Positions 37,696 to 49,059 of a stretch of 64,000 nucleotides of DNA are shown in pieces (position 1 is the stretch's first letter; each line of letters opens with the position of its first letter). The translations under genes were made by a program, and so were the position numbers. Location: assembly GCA_033961575.1 (NCBI GenBank), contig CM066735.1, positions 86,307,449-86,371,448 of the forward strand, written 5' to 3'. Origin of the DNA: Aselliscus stoliczkanus (Eukaryota > Chordata > Mammalia > Chiroptera > Hipposideridae). The notes beneath the pieces were generated by a model that worked only from the letters and a program-made list of their open reading frames with translations, was not told where the DNA came from and searched no databases.

Positions 37696-37915
37696 CAGGC
37701 TAGCAAAGTTTTTCTGTAAAGAGTTAGATAGTAAATATGTTAAGCTTGTAAACCATATGGTCTCCGTAGCAATTAATCAACTCTGTTGTTGTAGCAAGAA
37801 AGCAGCCATAAATAATATGTACACTAATGGATATGCCTGTGTTCCAATAAAATGTTATTTACAATAATAGACAATTGGCCAGATTAATCCACAGGCCTTA
37901 CTTTGCTGATCTCTG
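37696..37915 (+). mobile_element. MER20-type hAT-Charlie DNA transposon, second copy
   Basis: 220 bp, same layout as 35614-35831 ('tagtaaatatgttaagcttg', 'accatatggtctccgtagca', 'gttccaataaaatgttattt'). Flanked by CCCTAGAA (37688-37695) and TTCTAGAA (37916-37923), matching at 6 of 8: an aged 8-bp duplication as expected for hAT elements. Confidence 0.88.
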
Positions 37916-38764
37916 TTCTAGAAGCTTCCATGCACTGTTAATCTTAGTAGTTCTAGAATGAGCTCTTCAGTTTCTGGCATGCAGCTTAAAAAAAATTAAA
38001 ACATTCATCATATTGAACTGAAGTCTGTCCCTAATAATTTTTTTCAGATGGAACTCAGCTTTTAGACTCCAGAACAATATGGACATCTGTTGCTTCTTCA
38101 CTGTTTTTATATATAGCTACCATAAAATCCACAATTTCTGGGGTCTTCACATGATGTCTTCCAGACTTCTTCATTTTTAGTGTGCTTCTCTTTGTGAAAC
38201 ATTTTTTGAACAAAATTAAAATCTTGATATTTGACTCTTTTAGAACTGAAAAAAAAAAGAAAGAAAAAAGAAAACGAAAAAGGAAAAGAAACAAAGAAGT
38301 TTCAAGTGGCTTAACTAAATGTAATTATCCTTAAAATGTAGTAACTAGAATCAAGCATGATATTTCACAAATGATCTATCTGATCCATCTCAGAGAGAAA
38401 CAGTTGTTCAACCTTTCAAAAAATAAAGAGGGAAAGTAAGTGTTATCTCTGGTTTTGTTTTAGTTCTGCTTTATTATGTTGCAAGACAAGAGAAAACTAG
38501 AGATTGATTTTCATTCTGAGAGAAGAAAAATGATGGAAAAAAGAAATCTTAGGAAGAGTAGAACCAAAGCAACTACATCCTGTGATTAGAAGCACTAAAA
38601 GAGGCATTCTGTGGCTCCTGAGCAGAAGAAAGCCAACAAAATCTCAGAACCCCTGGCTTTAGAGAAACAAAGCATTGTGGGTATTTGGAAAGATCCCTGT
38701 AGTGAAAACCTTAGGGATTGTGAGGAAGAGACTCAGGAGAAGTTGGAGAAAAGACTTAATAATA
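37916..38764. other. Unique sequence, no gene seen
   Basis: The 76-residue frame at 38611-38841 runs into the mariner terminus and shows no domain I know. Confidence 0.45.
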
Positions 38765-39000
38765 TAGAGGGTGATAAAAAACGTATACACATTTTAAAAA
38801 AGGAAAAGTGTATTAAAATTATAATACTCGATATATACTGATAACAAAAGATGAATACAAGTCACGTTTGACTTCTGCAATGATAAGAGGTGCTCAGAGT
38901 GGTTACCATCAGCGTCCAGACACATCTGATTACAGCGAACTACTGCTTGAGCGATGCTGACCAAAGTGTCCACTTGTATACACTTTTTTGGCACCCCTGG
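38765..39000 (-). mobile_element. Mariner-type MITE, copy 2
   Basis: 236 bp between TA dinucleotides (38763-38764 and 39001-39002). Right end reverse complement: CCAGGGGTGCCAAAAAAGTG; the left end is a mutated version (TAGAGGGTGATAAAAAACGT). Near-identical in layout to 42810-43047. The minus strand retains the end of a transposase gene, so strand is given in that direction. Confidence 0.9.
38840..38960 (-). pseudogene. Tc1/mariner transposase C-terminal stub
   Basis: Minus-strand translation inside the MITE reads VVRCNQMCLDADGNHSEHLL. It resembles the C-terminal motif of mariner-family transposases (R..C....G.HFEHLL followed by stop). In the copy at 42810 the corresponding text is DADGSHFEHLL directly followed by a stop codon; here the stop is changed and the frame runs on. 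The catalytic DDD/DDE core and DNA-binding domain are absent, so the element cannot move itself. Assignment by motif memory, not alignment. Confidence 0.65.
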
Positions 39001-39891
39001 TATATATATAAAATATATACTGTCAGACAGAAATCAGAGAGAATTTGTTTCCTAATAAGCAGATAATTCAAAACAGGTATGAGGACTTTGGTCAAAGCAT
39101 TTTCAAGGCGAATAGGACATAGAATGAAGCAGTAGTCTGAGGCTGTGTGACTCTTTTGTCCGTATGGCCATGGTAGACAGTTTGTGGTATCAGGACAGTC
39201 CTCAAGCTCACAGAGCCCCCCGCCCTCACTCCCAACACTGCTTCACTTTTTCTCCAACATGGAACATTTTTATTGGCTTCATAAATAGTTCACGAATTCT
39301 GGGGAAATATTGCTTATAAGAAAGGATTATTATATGTGAAAACTATTAGACTGAAACATGTGAAATTTCCTTTTTTATAGGTCAAACCATTTTTAGTGGA
39401 AATTTGGCAATTTCACATGGTCTAATTTATTTCAAGTTAGGAAGTTATTTTTATTACCCAGAATTCACATAAATTTATGACTTGGACTATCTAAGATAGT
39501 GACAGGCAAGAATGTTAGCTAACAAATGTTAGCTTTAATGCAAAATATGTATTAGCAATTTTAGGAGCCCAGAATTTTGCATTCATTCTCTCTTTGTCTT
39601 TAAGTTGCCATGGGGAGGGTGGGGTGGGGTGGAAAGGAATTACTGTTGGAAAAGAAAAACTGAAGGAGCTCAAGTAAGATTTCTAAAACTCAAAACAAGT
39701 AATACAAGGCAAGGAGCAGTTTAGGGATAAAGACAATTCTCAGAAGTGATATGAGAAAAACAAATAATGGTGCAAAGCATAATATTATTATTAAAACCTG
39801 GAATCACCACTTCCACATGGACACACAGCTAAAACAAAGTGGGTGGAGGGTCTTCAAGGCAGCAGGGCTCTGAAAAGTCTATCAGTAGGAA
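39001..39891. other. Unique sequence, no gene seen
   Basis: Includes a perfect-looking GGGGTGGGGT run near 39615-39635. No exon recognised. Confidence 0.45.
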
Positions 39892-39939
39892 TGTCTTAGT
39901 CAGTTTGGGCTGCTATAACAAATATCATACATTGGGTGG
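39892..39939 (-). mobile_element. MaLR solo LTR, first part, antisense (split)
   Basis: 'tgtcttagtcagtttgggct', 'gctataacaaatatcataca', 'ttgggtgg': the antisense start of an MLT1/MST-type LTR, cut by the 39940-40730 insertion. Continues at 40731. Confidence 0.8.
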
Positions 39940-40539
39940 TGTTTGTTTTGCTTTTGTTGTGGGAGGCAGAAAAAGCAGACTCAGAGACTAATTCTGTCTT
40001 TGCCAACAATTCATTTAGCACAGGTTTGCTGTGGGAATTATAATAGCACAAGCCAATAATAATATCTTAATAAGCCAAATAAATAACATACTCCAAACAA
40101 ATGACAGATTAATCATACTGTTGTTCTAGGGAAGAGGATATGAGTGAAATAAAGTCCAAATTTTGACAGAGGTATCTACCTTTTTAATACAAACCAGTGC
40201 AAAAGTAAAAGTGCCTGGTTGCTAGGGCATGTTGCTAAGGGACAAAGACTCCAGTGTTGGTAGGTAGGCTGATCACTCACAGGACCTCTGAGGTTTCTCA
40301 CCACTACCAACCAAAGAGTTGCCTTGTCTACAGTAGGAACGGATGCCCCAAGGATATTCAGAGAATGTTTCGGTTGTGGAAGAATTGCCTCACCCAAACT
40401 GAAACTCAAAGAGTCCTCACAACTGTCAGTATTTATAGTGTAAATGCCCCCTTGCCATAGTTGCTTCTCCACATGTTCTTATCAATAAACCCCCCAGCAC
40501 CTGCGCTGTTGACTGCTTATCAATGACAACAGCTATAGC

Positions 40540-40641
40540 ATGATGACACCCTGGCATGACATACTCCATTCTTATATCAGAACACTGTGAAATGATGACA
40601 TCCTGACACAACTTACTTCATACTTATATCAAAGCAACATT
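40540..40641. repeat. Imperfect 52-bp tandem duplication
   Basis: Units 40540-40591 and 40592-40641 both begin ATGATGACA(C/T)CCTG and share 'cttatatcaga/aag'. They lie within the inserted element. Confidence 0.8.
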
Positions 40642-40652
40642 TTTTTGTCTTT

Positions 40653-40705
40653 GTCATAAACAAGTGGATTAAAACAACTTCACTGAAGTCATAAACAAGT
40701 GGATT
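40653..40705. repeat. 18-bp direct repeat, period 35
   Basis: GTCATAAACAAGTGGATT at 40653-40670 and again, without change, at 40688-40705. Confidence 0.95.
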
Positions 40706-40730
40706 TGAAATATTAAACCTATGAATACCA

Positions 40731-41041
40731 GGTAGCTTAAATAACAGAAACTTATTTCTCACTGTCTGGAAGCTGGAAGTCTCAGGGAGCCAGGATGGTG
40801 AGAGCCCACTGTCTGGTTTACAGAGGGCCTCCTCTTTGCTGAGTCCTCCCTTGGTCCAGAGAGTGAGCCCTGGTTTCTGTATCACCTTATTGAGGCATCA
40901 ATTCCATCATAAGGGCTCTACCCTCATGTCCTCATCTAAGCCTAATTACTTCTCAAATGCTCAGCCTCCAAATAACACCACATGGGGATTAGGGCTTTAA
41001 TATACGAGTGTTGGGGGGATATAAACATTCAGTCCATAGCA
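40731..41041 (-). mobile_element. MaLR solo LTR, second part, antisense
   Basis: Resumes 'tagcttaaataacagaaact', 'tatttctcactgtctggaag', 'ctcatgtcctcatctaagcc', 'taattacttctcaaatgctc', 'attcagtccatagca'. With 39892-39939 it forms one ancient LTR. Confidence 0.82.
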
Positions 41042-41692
41042 GTGAGTATCTTTGGTTTGGTATAGAGAGGGACCAAACACTCATAGATGAATGATGTCTT
41101 TATACTTCAGATAAGACCTCAATCAATCTCTGTAACTTTTAAAGAGAATGGTGACTACTGTATACAGTGGAGGTGGATGAACAGGAGTGGTGATGATTTA
41201 TAAAAGAAAAAAAATATATCAAAGAAAAACAGAAGGTCACTTCTTAGAATCAAACATTATGTGTCAGAGTAAAAACATGTAAAGATTTCTTAAAGAGGTA
41301 GAATTGTTACCAGCCCTGGAGAACTCTGACATTAGGTATTACATTCATCAGAATAGAAAGATGTGTGGCTAAAAAAGAGGTTTCCTTAGCCTGGTGGCCA
41401 ATAAAAGATGCATAGATATCAATGTTTGCAATGTCTACCCAGGCATTGCCCAGGAAAGAGGATTCCTTAACACAGCAATCTTACTCCCAGCGGCAAGCCT
41501 GAAGCCATCAATCATTCAAGTCCTTGAGTCCAGAACAACTTTCCTTGTTCTGATGACTTGCTTACCAGCCACCCTGATTGTAGTTGGCACGTGGAGTGGT
41601 ATAAGGTCAGGGCAAAGTCTTGAACTAAATTATCCCATCCCCTCCTGTGGTTAGAATCCAAATTTCAATTCAATTTAATCAATTGAGATATA

Positions 41693-41725
<33 letters not shown>

Positions 41726-42809
41726 CCCTATATTCAAAGTTAGGTTTTCTATGTCTATCTTGGTTAATGGACGACTACCCCAAGTGAATTAACCTACACT
41801 TGGTGTGCAAGAAAACGACTCTGGTTTCTGAAATTATAACATTTGCAGCTAGACTCTGAACAATAGAAATATTAACAAGACTTTTGCTCTCTCGGGTTTT
41901 CTCGGATGATTTCCAGACTTGGCTTTCTTAAGAAAGCTAATCTCTAAGCAAGCGAACAAAGAAGCAAATAAGGAATAGACATAAGGTTATCCACATTTAT
42001 TTTTCTTGGTAAAAATATTAAGGACAAAATCAAACAAACAAAAATATCTACATTCTCTATCACCATCTTTGCATACGCACATAAAGTACATTTTAACATG
42101 AAAAAAAAGTAGGACATAATCTTGGAATGAAGGAGAGTCTCTCTTAAGAAAAGATTATTGATTACCCTATACCTTCACTTAAAAAAAGAGAAACAAAATA
42201 TGTTAGTAAAAATTAAAGACAAAACAATTTCAATATAAATATTTATTTCATGGTTTGGCATTACATAGAATCAGTTTCTGAAGCAAAGATGTCAATTTGT
42301 ATGCTCATATTTGACAGTATAAAATAAAGTGGAGTTTCACTATCCAATTTATTCATGTAATTTATCTCTATTACAATCACTACCAAAAATCCAGCTCCAC
42401 AAACTGTAGATTGATGAATTGAAACAACATACCTAGCATGATTTCACTCAATTTGGCAAATTTTGAGTGAAGTGAATGAAGTTGAAAAACAGTAATTCCC
42501 AAGCCTCTAGCCCTCTCCTGAGCCACTTCCACAGCCTTGGATCGAGTCCACCCTGGGGGCAGGGCTGCCAGTTACTAACCACCTGAGCTGTGCTGAAATC
42601 GCTTGGATGGAGTCAGGAGAAAGGGAGAGTTACCAGAAAAATGTGAATGGCAGGCAAAACAACATGTATCCCAGGAATTAAAATTGCCCAAAGTTTGGAA
42701 ATGAAATGAAAAGATGATTGTGACTTGTGATGTCATAGGAGCGCATCCAACTTGGCTAAGGAGTCTCCGCAGGGATGTAGCTTCCTACTACTATTCATTA
42801 GGGCATGCA
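41042..42809. other. Unique sequence with AT/T simple tract
   Basis: No gene seen. 41684-41726 is (AT)n followed by T16. The frame at 41394-41654 has no recognised domain. Confidence 0.45.
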
Positions 42810-43047
42810 CAGAGGGTGCCAAACAAATGTATCCACATTTTAAGAAAGGAAAACTGTATTAAAATTTTAATACTCAATATATACCTATAACAAAAGATGA
42901 CTACCAGTCACGTTTGACTTCTGCAATTACAAGAGGTGCTCAAAATGGCTACCATCAGCATCCTGATTACGTTCTGATTACGGTGAACTACTGCTTTAGC
43001 AACAGTGACCAAAGAGTCCATTGTATACATTTTTTGGCACCCTTCAG
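42810..43047 (-). mobile_element. Mariner-type MITE, copy 3
   Basis: 238 bp. Left end CAGAGGGTGCCAAACAAATG; right end reverse complement CTGAAGGGTGCCAAAAAATG. TA at 43048-43049 on the right; the left TA has decayed to CA (42808-42809). The minus strand reads DADGSHFEHLL followed by a stop, the transposase C-terminus. This is the most typical of the three copies. Confidence 0.9.
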
Positions 43048-43670
43048 TATATATTATAATTCAATAAACTTACAATTCTGTAAAGATGTTAAATTTAGAA
43101 AATTGAAAGCAAATTATTTCTGTCTCATAGGTATGCAAAAGAGTTTTTCTTTATTCCTGATAGCAATGCAAATGACTTTTGTCTGTTAGAGAAGATAACC
43201 ATAGAGCCTCTTCTATTATGTTGTGGAACATGAATTAGCATTGTATTTAATATAGAAATATCATTTGATCATGTTTTTCATTCAATCACTATACATTTAT
43301 TTTCTCTTTCGAAGTAACACATGAATACACATTCATTCCCTCTTATCTGCCTTTGAACTAGCTTTGTCAATCTGCTGGTTCCCTCATTAAAACTTGCACC
43401 GATGCTTACTGTCTATTTGTGAGATTGTGTGGGCTTTTAAAAATATTTTGAGAGTTTGAAAAGTATTTAAAACTACTTTGGAGAGTCCACAACTGATGTG
43501 TATCTTCATTGGTGGCTACTCAGCCCAGAGCTCTGAAGGTTGAGGCTCTGAACAGGATGACATGACGTAATAAAAAAGGCACATTGGCATGGAATTTGGG
43601 AAGTAATTTTCCCAGGAGACAGCTTTCACCCTGTACACTACTATTTATATTTCTAATTTTTGCAGTTACC
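43048..43670. other. Unique sequence, no gene seen
   Basis: No exon or named repeat recognised. Confidence 0.45.
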
Positions 43671-43683
43671 CAGAAACTAGTTT

Positions 43684-43684
<1 letters not shown>

Positions 43685-43730
<46 letters not shown>

Positions 43731-43825
43731 TGTTTTGAGGGCAGTGTCACTCATATGTGGGACCCGATCCGGGGGCGCTGGCATCCCAAGCCAGCACTTA
43801 ACCAATGCGCCACTCGGCCGACCCC
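43685..43825 (-). mobile_element. tRNA-derived SINE (Ser/Leu-type head), antisense
   Basis: Reverse complement starts GGCCGAGTGGCGCATTGG with the polymerase III A box, then the B box GGATCGGGTCCC and the tail 'gacactgccctcaaaac' + (TAAA)n. Flanked by CAGAAACTAGTTTT at 43671-43684 and 43826-43839, a perfect 14-bp duplication. Same family as 45709 and 57066. Transcribed by Pol III if active and moved by L1 machinery. Confidence 0.92.
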
Positions 43826-43839
43826 CAGAAACTAGTTTT

Positions 43840-44249
43840 AAGTTACATCTCCTACCCCTTTGTATTATCCACAGTCAACAAGTCACTACACAGTGTCCTT
43901 TTAAGTTTAATTATTTTTCACCCATTTATTTCTTTTCCATTCCCCTTGCCATTTTCTTTCTACTTAGACTTCCTTCTTCTTACCTCTTTCTAACTTCAAA
44001 TTATTTTTTAAACTACTCCCAGATCCATCTTTCTAAAGTGTAGTTGGAATCAGGTCACTATTTACAAAAAAAAAAAATAAATAAAGAGATTCTTTGATGA
44101 ATCACCAGTACCTATAAAATAAAAACAGTTGGTTCTCAGATAAATACCATCAATTTCCCCAGACTATCTTCATAATTCTCATGGTAACATTGTACCAAAC
44201 CGAACTTATGTTTCTCAAAGCATAGCGTGATCTTCCATAGCTCTGTGCA
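43840..44249. other. Unique sequence, no gene seen
   Basis: Pyrimidine-rich at 43900-44000; no exon recognised. Confidence 0.4.
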
Positions 44250-44440
44250 CATGGTTGGTGAGCCTGAGCTGTGGGAAGAATGTGGACTTGACATCAGGCA
44301 CACTTTATTCAGAGCACTAGTTCTTCTATTTGTAAATGGACTAGCCTTGAGAAATTTGCTTCGCCTCTTTAGATGTCAGCTTTTGAATCTATAAACTGGT
44401 GATAATATCTCACAGGGCTGTAGTGGGGATAAATGGTGTC
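44250..44440 (+). mobile_element. MIR SINE, sense
   Basis: 'agaatgtggacttgacatca', 'gccttgagaaatttgcttcg', 'cctctttagatgtcagcttt', 'ctataaactggtgataatat', 'ctcacagggctgtagtgggg' follow the MIR order. Confidence 0.65.
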
Positions 44441-45695
44441 ACTGATTGATTCATGTGTTTACTCGTGAAGTTATTTAATAGTCAATTCAACAGCTAAGGA
44501 AGGGGCACGCACTGTGTGACATTGCAAAGCCCTGGGATTACAAAGTCCAATGAACCGAGGTCCCTGCAGTCAGGTTTAAGATATGCATAATTAAAAAAAA
44601 AGTTTAGCACAGAAAAAATGGTATTCTCTGAATGTTAGACAAAGCTACAACCAAGGTACAGATTGCATCCCACTTCAGAAAGATCACTCAGTGTTGTTTG
44701 GCTAGCACTCTAATCTGATAACCTCTTATCGGGAGCCATTATTGCAAGGATATCTGATATCCTTACCTTAAATAACACCAAACATTTTAAAATGAGCATG
44801 GTAACTATCAGGAATTAGTTTTTATTTGTGAAATGAATACCTGGAGACTATGATGAATGTGGGAAGTAGTTTGCTTTGGTGAAGTAAAAGGTATTCAAGA
44901 TGGATGGATTGGCTGTTTAGAGCTATTTCTTAGTCTTGCAGGAACAGGATGTAAGAGTACAGTGAGGTGTGTGGCCTTACCATGAGAGATGATACTGAGA
45001 GCTGACCTCTAAATGGTCCTGTAAAACTGAAGGACTCTAGCTGCCAGGTGCTTACTGAAGGGATAACAGTGTCCTGACTTTGGCACATTGGCAGGGCTAC
45101 CTCAACTAAATCTTCCCCCATGCAAGGTGATGGTTACAACATCTGAAAAAACTAAAAGGTGAGATTCGATTGTGCCTTTGGAAGGATTTGTGTGGATTGT
45201 TCTTGTGATTTTTTTATTTATCAATAGATGTCTAGTTAATAAATATCGGTGTATTACAATCTTGTAACTAAAGATGGAAAGATGATGTAGCAAAATCTCA
45301 CCTGTTTTAGGGCTTTTGGATGTTTATCTCTATTTACCAAAAGGTACCTAAACATATACATGTTCAAAAATTGGCTGGATTTTTTTTGCATCATTAGGAT
45401 ACTCATGGTCAAGAGGAGGAGACAGGTGATGAAGCCAGTAATTACTCTGAAGTATTACAGGTGTATATACAGGCAGATATGAGAGCATAGAGAGAAAACG
45501 TAATCAAAGAAGGAGAGGCCTGGCTATAGACCTATCCAGCCTTGTTTGGTTATTTACACTTACTAAGTTTTTTTCTGGTAAATACTTGCAGTCTCTAGTA
45601 GAGTGGATGAAGACTACAGTCTTTACCTACCATCTCATTATCAAATGATGTGTTAAAAAGATAGCAAGTCTGAGACCTCATTTTGCTAAACGTTT
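44441..45695. other. Unique sequence, no gene seen
   Basis: Contains a small dyad AAGGATAT-CTG-ATATCCTT near 44757-44775. Frames at 44930-45293 (minus) show no domain. Confidence 0.45.
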
Positions 45696-45708
45696 AAACA
45701 TTTATTTA

Positions 45709-45848
45709 GGACCGGCCGAGTGGCACTGTGGTTAAACGCTGGCTTGGGAAGCCAGCGGCCCCAGTTCGGGTCCCGCATATGAGGGCCAGTGACACTGCCC
45801 TTAAAAAAAACAAAAAACAAAACAAAACAAAAAACAATAACAAGAAAT
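45709..45848 (+). mobile_element. tRNA-derived SINE (Ser/Leu-type head), sense
   Basis: Head GGCCGAGTGGCACTGTGG (A box), an anticodon-like stem CTGGC..GCCAG around TTGGGAA, the B box GTTCGGGTCCC, then 'gagggccagtgacactgccc' and an A-rich tail. Flanked by AAACATTTATTTA at 45696-45708 and 45849-45861 (perfect 13-bp duplication). The A-rich tail still carries CAAAAA/CAAAA units, suggesting a fairly recent insertion. Confidence 0.94.
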
Positions 45849-45861
45849 AAACATTTATTTA

Positions 45862-46539
45862 AAAGGCAGCCCAAAAATAATCGGATGTTTTATAAGCTTG
45901 ATGAGGTCCCAGTTCCCCATCCTTTAAGGCCTCAGACCATCACCTTTGTGTGAAAGGAATCACTTAAAGGCCTTCTAATAGTGAGATTCAGCTAACCTTG
46001 ATCTGTTCAGGCAACAGAATTCCCTCAAAATGCTGATATACATGATCATGCTGCTAGGCCTCGCAGAGTATAATTTTCTAGATCCATGCAAGGTCAGAGG
46101 TGCCTGAATAATATTTCTAATCCCACTGTTTTTTTCTCACTGATGAAAAATATTTTCTAACATCTGTTAAACAAATGAACAATCCCAACCTCAGCATTGA
46201 TCTGAGATAGTCGATAATACCAGTCTCTGAAAAGTGTGGCTTGAGCTCTTTAAAGGCTCACCACCCACCCATCAAGTCTGCTTTCCTGAGGGGAACACTT
46301 CCATTGATAAATAACCACCCCTGGTGAGATAAAGCTAACAAATAAATAGAGCACTGGTTGTGATTAAGTATTTAAAATAAAACATGGACAACATAACAAA
46401 GCTGAAGGACTGAAAAGGTTCCAGGGGGGTGTTTTCTTAAAGGAGGCTTCACTTCAACTGAGTTTTAAATGTCAAAAGATCACTCTGAAATACCTATTGT
46501 GGCACATGGGACTTTACTGAGGGTGCTTAATAATGTTAC
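45862..46539. other. Unique sequence, no gene seen
   Basis: No exon or named repeat recognised. Confidence 0.45.
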
Positions 46540-46890
46540 CTTTCTTCCATTTTCTCTTTGCTCATGTCCGCTCTTTCAGTCCAAGACATCCTTCCCGTCC
46601 CTACTGTTCCAAATCCTATTCATCTCTGACGGCACAGTACAAATGCCATTCCTTCAGATAAACCTCCTATAATCGTTCATCAGCACAACTGCTTAAATCC
46701 CCTCCCTACCTATCCATTCCCCACAGACATTCCCCTCTTTTCTACTGTGGGCCCCAGGAGCGCACAGTTCACTTCCTGTTACAGTTGTTCTGTCTCTTTT
46801 CAGATAAGGACCTTATGTTGTATTTTCCAGGTTCCTCCCATGTTGTAGGTGTTTCGTAAATGAATAAATAATGAATAAATAAATGTATAA
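46540..46890 (+). mobile_element. L2 LINE 3' end, sense
   Basis: 'ttccttcagataaacctcct' matches the L2 'cttcagagaggccttccctg' region; later 'gtaggtgtttcgtaaatgaa' with TGAATAAATAAATG units is the typical L2 tail. Non-functional relic. Confidence 0.65.
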
Positions 46891-47309
46891 GGAATGATTG
46901 TAACCTTGGCAGCTTTTTCTCCTTCATTATTTTTTCCTATGTTTTGCAAACCTTCCAGACAAATCTTTTAAAGGCAGTGAAGTATGAAAAACAAAACAAA
47001 ATAAAACTAGGAAGCATACCTGAAAGTAGCCTCCCACAAGCAAAAACTTTTTTTTACACATTCTTGTTTTATCTAAAAAAAGTCATGCTACTTTTGTATT
47101 CTATGTTATAAGTTAAAATACAAATGCTTAGTGGTATCAAGTTAAACTACTTTAAGAGTGAAAAAAATTGGGGTAGGACTCCATGTTTATTCTGTGGTTA
47201 CATGCCCTTGGGGAAACAAGAAAGTAGGTTTGTGAAATATGATTTAGGGTAGTCTCTGTTTAAATATTGTGGTTATCATGATAGCATTCATCTTTTAATA
47301 TCAGCTGAG
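46891..47309. other. Unique sequence, no gene seen
   Basis: No exon or named repeat recognised. Confidence 0.45.
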
Positions 47310-47425
47310 GAACCTGTTCAAACTCCAGGCAGAATCCTGCCTTTCCAATTCTAATTCAGCATGTCCAAAAGGAGCCTCCCAATTAGCATTTTTAATACAA
47401 AATGTAGGTGATTCTAATGCAGGTT
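47310..47425 (+). mobile_element. MER5A-like hAT fragment
   Basis: 'caggcagaatcctgcctttc', 'ggagcctcccaattagcatt', 'tgtaggtgattctaatgcag' match the second half of MER5A. Confidence 0.5.
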
Positions 47426-48347
47426 TATGTTTTTACACATGTCTCTCTGTAAATGGAGACTTCTAGTTGATTAACATTCAAATTACCAGACAAAGAGAGA
47501 GTGATACTTTCCTACCTGCTGTGCTTTTTGAGAAACAGAGTCCTAAGGTATAATTTTACACTGATGAAAGGCTTCTTGTAACACATGCATGGGTCTTAAA
47601 ACTTTGATAAACTCAAACATGTATTCTGGGCTCATGTAGATTTCAAATCTTATGGCTCAAATTTCTTGAAAATTGTAAATAATTGCCCATTTAAATCACT
47701 TTTTTGTTTTTTATGATGAAATAAATGATTACTGCAAGTTGTGACATTTGCCCAGTGAGACAATGCAGGTCTGGGAAGCACACACATGGGTCAGAGAATG
47801 AATTATTCTCGTCTGGGAGTTCCCTCACTACCTTCTCACCAAAGGATGCCATTTTAAAGACTCATGAACCTAGAAGCGACCCCTCTGTGGGTAATCAAGC
47901 TCCCTTATATCTGCACTTCATTCAACCTTGGCTTTGACACAGTGAATCCCATAGGATCTTACTGGGATTTTGGCCAGCCTTCTACTTAAAATCATCCTGA
48001 GACCACCTGCTGACTTCATGACTGTCAGCAACTGAAGACCTGTCATCCTTCTGTGCAGGTTTGAAACCACAAGTGACCTGAAGTTGCACCTTCTACTTAT
48101 CACAAATCTCCTAAGCCACTTGGCAGGCAAAACCATTGCAAAAAATCAAGGAGACACTTTTGTTTCATTTAAAGAACAATATGGACTTCCTCAAGGGCCA
48201 AAGTCACATGTGTATATTCACTTAATGAAATGGCTTATAAACAGAGTCTGTTGTGCCCACCAAAAATGCATTTTAATTTCAGGTTTCTTCCACTATGTTG
48301 CAAAGTAAGGAGTGAGAGACATAATTAGTTTTTAAGGTGATTAACAA

Positions 48348-48350
<3 letters not shown>
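47426..48350. other. Unique sequence, no gene seen
   Basis: The open frames at 47725-47937, 47918-48136 and 48084-48308 overlap on opposite strands and show no domain. Confidence 0.45.

Positions 48351-48410
<60 letters not shown>
48351..48410. repeat. (GA)n microsatellite
   Basis: 30 uninterrupted GA units. Confidence 0.98.
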
Positions 48411-48414
<4 letters not shown>

Positions 48415-49059
48415 TTCGAGAGATCAAGACTTTTGCAAAGGTCAGGTAATATTTTCAAAGAAATGATTAGAACATAAATATTCTATCTCCCCATCCACTA
48501 TTCTTTGCATTATTTATGAGCTTTCTCCTTCGGTATCTCTGCCTATTTTCAAAATGGTATTTATAAATTTTGCAATAAAATCACAAAGAAAATAAGGCAA
48601 GTGCATATATAAATTTAGAAAAAGCTTATAACCCTGCAGAGTAAAGGAGAAACATGCAAAGAACCTGGAATATGATGGTTGTCTCAGCTGAGCAATACAG
48701 GTTTGGCTTTGAGTTTCCTGGTTACTAACATGGAAAGTAATCAAAATGATTCATAGATTTCTAATTGTCTGAGAAACTTGGCTATACTGTTTTCCAGGAA
48801 ACAGAGCATGATTATCGGTCTAAATTCTAAAAATGTATAGTGAAGATCCTAGTGATTAGAGCACAAGTAAAATAAAAAAAAACACAAAAACAAATTTTCA
48901 ACAGTGATAATGCAAAAAAAGCAAAAATAATCTTCAGATGACCATTCCTGCTTACCATCCCTAAAGAAACATGGGAGGATACTACTAAATTGTAATTCAA
49001 TAAAAAGCCTTCTGTAGGATTGGATTATGGTTCCAATGCTTCATTTACACGTTTGCCAT
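48411..49059. other. Unique sequence, no gene seen
   Basis: No exon or named repeat recognised. Confidence 0.45.

Larger units (their letters stand above)
39940..40730. mobile_element. ~790-bp inserted element, probable solo LTR of an endogenous retrovirus
   Basis: Its limits are set by the broken host LTR: GGTGG before (39935-39939) and GGTAG after (40731-40735) look like a 5-bp duplication with one change. The insert begins TG and ends CA, the termini expected of a retroviral LTR, and has an AATAAA at about 40484. It carries no open frame of note, so it would be a solo LTR with no viral genes. Internal tandem duplications lie at 40540-40641 and 40653-40705. The family is unknown to me; a composite of smaller insertions is the alternative. 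Confidence 0.5.

Noticed and set aside
38611..38841. 76-residue charged frame resembling a zinc-finger linker region
   Set aside because: No C2H2 or KRAB motif, and the frame ends inside the mariner terminus.
45709..45848. A functional tRNA gene
   Set aside because: It has A and B boxes but lacks a paired acceptor stem, and carries a SINE tail with poly(A) and a target-site duplication.
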